Assembly: GCA_025201705.1 (NCBI GenBank)
Contig: MU617063.1
Location: 1 to 24,746 of the forward strand
Direction of reading: 5' to 3'
DNA: 24,746 nucleotides
Origin: Dissophora ornata
Taxonomy: Eukaryota; Mortierellomycota; Mortierellomycetes; Mortierellales; Mortierellaceae
Made by a program: the position numbers and the translations under genes. The first letter of the stretch is position 1, and each line of letters begins with the position of its first letter. Below are positions 20,358 to 24,746 of this stretch, piece by piece. Below the pieces are notes generated by a model that worked only from the letters and a program-made list of their open reading frames with translations, did not search any database and was not told the origin of the DNA.

Positions 20358-21243
20358 GAAAATGGCCAGGAATGGGCGCAACAATGGATATTCATCGATC
20401 TGCACTGTGGCCCGGGATCAATGGCGAGTCTGAAGACGACTAAGAGACTAAGAAGAGACAAACATGTAGACATGTATATACATATACTGTGTATAAACAT
20501 AGAGTGCTAGAAAAGTTTTGCGTATTGGTCAGTATGATGACGAGTACTCTGACTACGCATACCTTCTACATAGAGTTAGTTGGAACGGTCATTAAAGGAG
20601 TAATCGGTTTATCACTGACTTCCCATCCGCCTAGTTTACTTATTACTCTAATAACGCCGGCACTGCTGTTGATGTAGCTCATAGCCTCAACAGGAAACTA
20701 GCAAAATGTAGTCCTTCGTAGTAAGGGTATGCGCCGATGCTAAATAGCGAGCCGGGTTCCTACATGCTATCCTTGTGAGTCCATGCAACTATTTGTTGAA
20801 GTGTCAATAACTTGAAAACATGTTTCTATAAAAACATATCGTCCACTATCGTCTCCGTGGTTGGTAAGTGCCTCTTTAGCAGTAAGTACCTTCGCTACCA
20901 ATGTTATAAGGCGATGCCATAGTAAGCACATGCGTCTTAAGAACGAATAATGTAGACGAGTTCGTGGTCGGTGACAGCGTCTGAGGATGAGTGTGTAAGC
21001 GAATCACTGAGAAGTACAAAGACAAGAAAGTAGTGACAAAGATAAGCCTGATTTATGGTAAAGAGAAGTTCCGCTCACAGTTGCCACCAATATCTTGAAG
21101 ACATTCTCTGTGCTGGAAGACATTCTCCATGAACTTGAAGATATTCCTTTACAAAAAAATCCATCCTCCTCATCCTCTCCATGGCACCCAAGCGCCTCTT
21201 TTCTAGCAGGCTCTGTAGTGACGCACGACCCGCGTCGTGTGGG
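20358..21243. other. gene-free stretch
   Basis: No convincing gene, RNA or element seen. The left end would be the 3' UTR of the amine oxidase gene. Around 21084-21142 three imperfect copies of a roughly 20-base unit (CTTGAAGACATTCTCTGTG-like) stand in tandem. The 123-residue minus-strand frame over 21075-21446 competes with a better-looking Cys-rich frame and is not accepted. Confidence 0.5.
21084..21142. repeat. three imperfect ~20-bp tandem units
   Basis: Plus-strand units CTTGAAGACATTCTCTGTG, CTGGAAGACATTCTCCATGA and CTTGAAGATATTCC follow one another directly. The unit length of about 20-21 bases is not seen elsewhere in the window. Confidence 0.6.
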
Positions 21244-21568
21244 TCAAGTGCGTCCTGGGCAGATCCTGCCATCCTGGTCCTCCAGACACCCACCACAGGG
21301 GCAGTGATCGTCTTCACAAATGTATCCATAGCCATCGCTCCATTTGCTCCGGGGCCTGGCGTACTTTGATTTCTCGCGTTTGACCCTTGTCTAACATCAG
21401 TTCTTCCAGATGAACTCAGTCGTCTGACTTTCCAGATATCCGACAAACTTGTGTATTACTGTGTGAGCGATTGCATGGGAGTGGCAAAGAGGGTCCCACT
21501 CCTTGATAGCGGAAAAGGTCGCGATCTTACAAAAAATAAGGTCCGAGATATCAATCTATGATATTCTT
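21244..21568 (-). pseudogene. Cys-rich coding remnant or unresolved small gene
   Basis: Not recognised. From about 21568 the minus strand is open and protein-like (FCKIATFSAIKEWDPLC, HSHAIAHTVIHKFVGYLE) down to two stops near 21400. The same frame then continues as KREKSKYARPRSKWSDGYGY and ICEDDHCPCGGCLEDQDG, ending at a TGA at 21246-21244. The C-x5-C-x-C-x2-C spacing followed by a fifth Cys suggests a metal-binding or disulphide-rich tail. A 69-base intron (21459-21391, GTAATA...GTTAG) would remove both stops and keep phase, so this could be the 3' part of a real spliced gene. No start codon or upstream exon could be placed. Confidence 0.3.
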
Positions 21569-21729
21569 CGTCTTTATTCTTGCTCAAAGGATTTTTTTTT
21601 TTTTGACAAACAAGGACCCAGGGTCATGGGATTTATTAGCTTTGGTCTATGAATAAAATGCTCTAGATAATATAGAAAATAAACAGTAGAGTCGGCCGGG
21701 GCCGCCGTATCCTTGGTTTCATACCCTGA

Positions 21730-22473
21730 TCGCATTGAACAGGCGCCTGTGGACCTGCTCCCTACATGGTCTGTTGCGCCCATATGTCGTCTTTAGACGC
21801 AGTCCATAGTCATCAAAATCTTCATTGCATCCAGTCTCTCCATCACACCCAAATTGACTCTCCCATGGTGACTGTTCTCCACGCGCTCTGAAGGTTTCCT
21901 TTACATCCAGTGCGCGTCTTGTCCGAGGATAGGTCTATGAAATCATTGCTACTACATCCATCGACTAGTCCCGAATACCGTCTTCATGCCCATGCCCTGC
22001 GATCGAATTTCATTCACTTCCTTGATGTTCGCCACCAGCGAGTCCCAAATACTTTCCTCCCGGGGCGCATTGCGGTCCTTCTCCCTAGCCTTCTTCGCTT
22101 TCCTCCACGTTCTCTTGTCAACGGCGTTGACCTCGGCGATCGCCTCCTTCTATTTCTCGTTCTGCCATTTTCCATAGGCGCCGTGTATCTCCAGAGATAT
22201 GCAATGTCTTCTCACTCCTGGTCACACACTCGACAGTTGTCAGTCGTGTACAGATATGGTCGCCAACGCTTCATGCTTGGCTGGGTCGGGAGCATTCCAT
22301 GGATCTTCTTCATTCAGTGTCTTTTGACAGTTGGCAAGGCTGGTGAAGAGTCCCTTTGATGCGTCGCCGTTGTGGACAATGGACAAGATCGCTTTCCAGT
22401 CAATTGCTGTCCAGTCCATAATGTGCTTCTGTGTTCTATTCTGCCTGCAGCTTGAGCGTCTGACATAGGTCAT
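21730..22473 (-). pseudogene. decayed reading frame, unknown family
   Basis: The minus strand from 22473 reads WTAIDWKAILSIVHNGDASK, GLFTSLANCQKTL and DPWNAPDPAKHEALA. It meets TGA, TGA and TAG in frame between 22242 and about 22150, then resumes in the same frame as EAIAEVNAVDKRTWRKAKKA, ESIWDSLVANIKEVNEI and GMGMKTVF. Two frame shifts later it continues as CNEDFDDYGLRLKTTYGRNR and PCREQVHRRLFNAIRV, then stops. The amphipathic, charged composition between the stops looks like true former coding sequence. Cys codons probably turned into TGA near 22240. I do not recognise the family; it may belong to a mobile element or a lineage-specific gene family. Confidence 0.4.
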
Positions 22474-22582
22474 CTTCTGGAGGGGTGCTGTTGAGTGATG
22501 CGTGGCAATGCAAATCGTTTGTGTTGGGAGGGGTTGAGCCCCCCAAAGTGCCTTGTCGCGCGGCTTCCTTGACTTTCGTTCC

Positions 22583-22600
22583 TTTTTTTTTTTTTTTTTT
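22583..22600. repeat. T18 homopolymer
   Basis: Eighteen consecutive T bases about 100 bases upstream of the tRNA gene; no function assigned. Confidence 0.9.
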
Positions 22601-22613
22601 GGCTGTAAATAGT

Positions 22614-22697
22614 CACGTGCAATATCAAGTCATGTGACTTGAATATTTAGTACAATCATTTCATATTATAATCTGTAAAAACTGAAACATATAAATA
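22614..22697 (+). promoter_or_regulatory. region upstream of tRNA-Leu with CACGTG and TATA-like sequence
   Basis: CACGTG (22614-22619) and CATGTGAC about 15 bases later form an imperfect dyad, a possible bHLH (E-box) site. ATATAAATAG directly abuts the tRNA 5' end (22689-22697), a TATA-like upstream element as found before some fungal tRNA genes. Confidence 0.35.
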
Positions 22698-22737
22698 GGC
22701 GATATGGCCGAGTTGGTCTAAGGCGCCAGAATCAGGA

Positions 22738-22770
<33 letters not shown>

Positions 22771-22778
22771 TGTCGTCA
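22698..22778 (+). tRNA. tRNA-Leu (anticodon CAG)
   Basis: Folds as a complete cloverleaf. The acceptor stem GGCGATA pairs with TGTCGTC (two G-T wobbles), with discriminator A22778. The D arm is GGCCGAG...AAGGC. The anticodon stem CCAGA/TCTGG closes the loop ATCAGGA, placing CAG at 34-36 (decodes CTG). A long variable arm TCCGAAAGGGC follows, the class II feature of tRNA-Leu. The T arm is GTGGG/TTCAAAT/CCCAC. No intron. A and B box sequences (TGGCCGAGTTGG, GGTTCAAATCC) are present. A T4 run at 22782 serves as Pol III terminator. The Leu(CAG) identity shows that this genome has a tRNA reading CTG as leucine. Confidence 0.95.
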
Positions 22779-22781
22779 CTA

Positions 22782-22785
22782 TTTT
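22782..22785 (+). terminator. RNA polymerase III T-run terminator
   Basis: TTTT begins three bases after the tRNA-Leu discriminator base. A longer T run follows near 22796-22802 as a back-up. Confidence 0.7.
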
Positions 22786-23538
22786 GTTTCCGTGATTTTT
22801 TTACTCAACCTTTTGATGCCATCATCCATGACCGAGAGTGGAACGATTGGAATTCACAACAGGTCCACGAGGTCGGATCATCAATAAGAAATGGGATCCC
22901 AAAAGGAATGAGTCCATCTTTGGTGTCCGCGGAGCTCGTGCAGTATTCATTTTTCAGCGTAAACAGAGCGCTTAGACAAGACAGACTGGAAATGAAGAAC
23001 GAGCAGCAGCGACAGCAGTAGCAGCAGCATCATCATCATCATCTTTATCATCATCAGTGTTTGCAGCATCTCTGCTGTGATCCTTCGTTGTCCTCTTCAT
23101 CGTGATGGTGATTATTCTTTTCAACTGCAAACAACCCTTTCCCATAATTACGAATTGCTGCATGTCATCACACCATCAGACGTGGCAGACGCGTCAAATT
23201 AATAACAAGACATGAAAAAAGTTATACACGGAACGTCAGGCTTTCCCCCCACCTCTCTTCCAGCTCTCTCTCAGCACAAAGTCGAATACGAATAGTACAT
23301 AGGCTTTAATAATGGTACATTATGTTGTTTTTTTGTTTGTTTGCTTTGTATTGAAGAAAGACGCTAGACAGGAGATGAAGAAAGAGCAAAGGCACGCAAA
23401 AAAGTCTCGTCCCAGCACCGAAGCAAAAGTGGCCGATTCGTGTTGAAGAGGGTGTCTGCCGCTATTGCTTCGTTGTTATCCTCGCGCAATTCCATGTTGC
23501 CGCTGGCGTTGGGCGCCGCCCCCGAGTCCTGGTCGGAT
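22786..23538. other. gene-free stretch with CAG/CAT microsatellites
   Basis: No gene supported. A compound triplet repeat (CAG then CAT/ATC units) lies at about 22998-23056, and short T and GTTT runs near 23325-23345. The right-hand part would be the 3' UTR of the minus-strand YABBY/HMG-like gene ending at 23539. The short frames over the triplet repeat are repeat translations. Confidence 0.5.
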
Positions 23539-23730
23539 TTACTTGGCGTTCTTGGGGTTCTCGGCAGAGTCCTTCCAGCGGGAAGCAACCTCCTTGAAGG
23601 CCTCCTTGTGGTTAAGGGTGGGCTTCTCGGCCTTGACCTTGGCGAGCTCGGACTTCATGAACTTGTTGTAGGGGGACAACTTCTTGGCACCGCCGGTGGA
23701 GGACTTCTTGGTGGACTTTTCCTTGGCCAT
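23539..23730 (-). CDS. small YABBY/HMG-box-like protein
   Basis: A 63-residue protein from the ATG at 23730. A short basic N terminus (MAKEKSTKKSSTGGAKK) leads into LSPYNKFMKSELAKVKAEKP, LNHKEAFKEVASRWKDS and a C-terminal AENPKNAK. The 'YNKFMK.EL.K.K...P.l.HKEAFK..A..WK' pattern is that of the small fungal YABBY/HMG-like proteins, a three-helix HMG-related fold that binds DNA non-specifically. Many fungi have such single-domain proteins, usually 60-90 residues, so this one is full length and intronless. Strong G/C-ending codon choice suggests high expression. It is not NHP6, which has a longer classical HMG box. Role in chromatin is inferred from the fold. Confidence 0.88.
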   Translation of the reverse strand: MAKEKSTKKSSTGGAKKLSPYNKFMKSELAKVKAEKPTLNHKEAFKEVASRWKDSAENPKNAK

Positions 23731-23870
23731 TGTGTATGTGTGTGTGGGTGTGCAAGTGTAACTGCGAGGAGAGGTGATAAGGGTAGAGAGAGAGAGAAGA
23801 AGAAGAAGAAAAAAAGGAAAAAGAAGAAGGGGAAAAAAAAAAAGATTAGAAAGGATCTAGATGCATTGGC

Positions 23871-23877
23871 TTATATA
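23871..23877 (-). promoter_or_regulatory. TATA box of the YABBY/HMG-like gene
   Basis: TATATAA on the minus strand, 141 bases upstream of the ATG at 23730. Between them is a leader that is strongly CT-rich on the coding strand (complement of the GA-rich 23785-23850), typical of highly expressed fungal genes. Confidence 0.55.
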
Positions 23878-24193
23878 CCACACACACACCCCCCCCCCAC
23901 CCCCTGACGCCCGTTTGTTTATGATGATGGGCTCGTCGCGTCTCGGAATCGGGATTCGCGAAAAGATTTTTGCCCCAAATTTGAAAATGAAAATGAAAAA
24001 TGAAAAAAATAAAATAAAAAATTCACATCGCGACGAACGCGTCAGATGATGCATAATCGTCGGCGCTTTCCGGTTGATGCATTGATGATGGGGACGAACC
24101 CAGGGGCGGATCAACATCATCATAGACACAACATGGCGCATTGAGATGAGAGTCGCGCGCGTCATCCAGTCATGTCGCTCTCTCTCTGTTTCT

Positions 24194-24217
24194 ACACACA
24201 CACACACACACACACAC
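24194..24217. repeat. (AC)n microsatellite
   Basis: About twelve AC units on the plus strand, followed by a C run. Confidence 0.9.
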
Positions 24218-24504
24218 CCCCCGCATTCCCTTCTCTCCCCCTTCTGCACTACGCTCGTCCTAAGCAAGCCCAAATGTGCTCTCTGTGGGAAAACAGTACA
24301 GTAGTGCAGTCTCGCTCTTACACACACGTTCAGGTTCAGAAGTCACTTTTAACTTTGTTATTTTATTTTATTTTTGAGGCGACGTACCTAACGCGGATCA
24401 ACAAAGAACACACGTCAAGCTGTCTTCATGTCGTCACAGAGCCACAAAGCAGCTCTGGAGGACACGTTAAGTGGGAGCATTCAGCAAGCAGCATGGGCAA
24501 AGAA

Positions 24505-24627
24505 AAAAAATATATATATATAAAAAATAATAAAAAAATAATAAAAAAATAATAAAAAATAAAAATAATAAAAAATAAAAAAAATAGAGAAATAAGAAAA
24601 GATAAAAAAAATAGAGAAATAAAAAAG
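24505..24627. repeat. A-rich low-complexity tract
   Basis: About 120 bases of A runs interrupted by single or double T and occasional GAGA. It starts with (TA)n and includes two near-identical copies of a motif around AAAAAAATAGAGAAATAA. Confidence 0.85.
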
Positions 24628-24746
24628 TCCAGGACCTGGATTACATCGTAGTGGTGCACGGGAGACCTTTCAATATTCAGGACCTAAAAAACGTCGAACG
24701 GAAATAGAAAGAATTGTGCCCAAACAACTCTTGTGTTTTTAAAAAA

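Larger units (their letters stand above)
23878..24746. other. gene-free simple-sequence and AT-rich region
   Basis: No gene, RNA or element seen. It contains a C/A run (23880-23902), A-rich GAAAATGAAAAATG-type sequence (23983-24020), an (AC)n microsatellite (24194-24217) and a long A-rich AATAAAAA-type tract (24505-24627). The left edge includes the promoter of the YABBY/HMG-like gene; the rest may be promoter or spacer of a gene beyond the window. Confidence 0.55.

Noticed and set aside
21075..21446. 123-residue minus-strand frame
   Set aside because: It overlaps the Cys-rich frame, which looks more protein-like and has a plausible acceptor; the 123-residue frame has no recognisable block.
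21910..22359. 149-residue plus-strand hydrophobic frame
   Set aside because: It lies opposite the decayed minus-strand gene, whose charged helical segments make better sense; the plus frame is its complement.
22972..23163. 63-residue minus-strand frame with an Asp/Ala run
   Set aside because: It is a translation of the CAG/CAT triplet repeat with no supporting features.
23857..24327. 156-residue minus-strand frame
   Set aside because: It spans the (AC)n repeat (Val-Cys ladder) and an A-rich tract (Phe/Ile/Leu run), so its openness comes from low complexity.
1..24746. CRISPR arrays, operons, riboswitches, biosynthetic or defence gene clusters
   Set aside because: No direct-repeat/spacer arrays or co-directional function-linked gene sets are present; the sequence is eukaryotic and its intact genes are functionally unrelated.

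Overview
The window reads as nuclear DNA of a filamentous fungus. Coding genes are split by short GT-AG introns (mostly 73-115 bases) with CTGAC/CTGAT-like branch points. Their products include a fungal GH65 acid trehalase, an Iwr1 RNA polymerase II import factor, an LSD1/SWIRM amine oxidase, a Myb protein and a small YABBY/HMG-like protein. The style of the proteins (Ser/Pro-rich tails, single-pass proteins with a Gly-rich stretch before the membrane helix) suggests an early-diverging fungus of the Mortierella group; this is inference from recalled protein style, not a search.

Layout. 121-2302 (-): three-exon single-pass membrane protein of unknown function. 2500-3440 (-): decayed LINE-type retrotransposon. 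3571-7025 (+): six-exon acid trehalase, including a 22-base exon. 7564-10724 (+): two-exon, 986-residue low-complexity protein of unknown function. 10790-11240: Ty3/gypsy RNase H scrap followed by a probable 120-bp solo LTR with a 5-bp target duplication. 11422-13188 (-): Myb-type DNA-binding protein. 13382-14371 (-): hypothetical membrane protein. 14537-15034 (-): broken FAD monooxygenase. 15438-17384 (+): nine-exon Iwr1. 17619-20357 (+): three-exon SWIRM/amine oxidase. 20358-22690: gene-poor, holding a possible Cys-rich exon and a decayed reading frame, both (-). 22698-22778 (+): tRNA-Leu(CAG). 23539-23730 (-): small YABBY/HMG-like protein. 23880-24746: simple-sequence and A-rich DNA.

The intact genes do not form a pathway. 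Four of them (Iwr1, the LSD1-like oxidase, the Myb protein and the YABBY/HMG-like protein) act in transcription or chromatin, but they are interrupted by unrelated genes and relics, so I read this as coincidence. The acid trehalase is secreted or vacuolar and would release glucose from trehalose. Exon joins were worked out by hand from reading frame, splice signals and family conservation. No wholly new multi-gene system is evident. The most unusual items are the duplicated splice acceptor and the phase-conflicted intron in Iwr1, the 22-base exon in the trehalase, the Cys-rich candidate exon near 21.3 kb, and the layered retroelement and gene relics between the genes.
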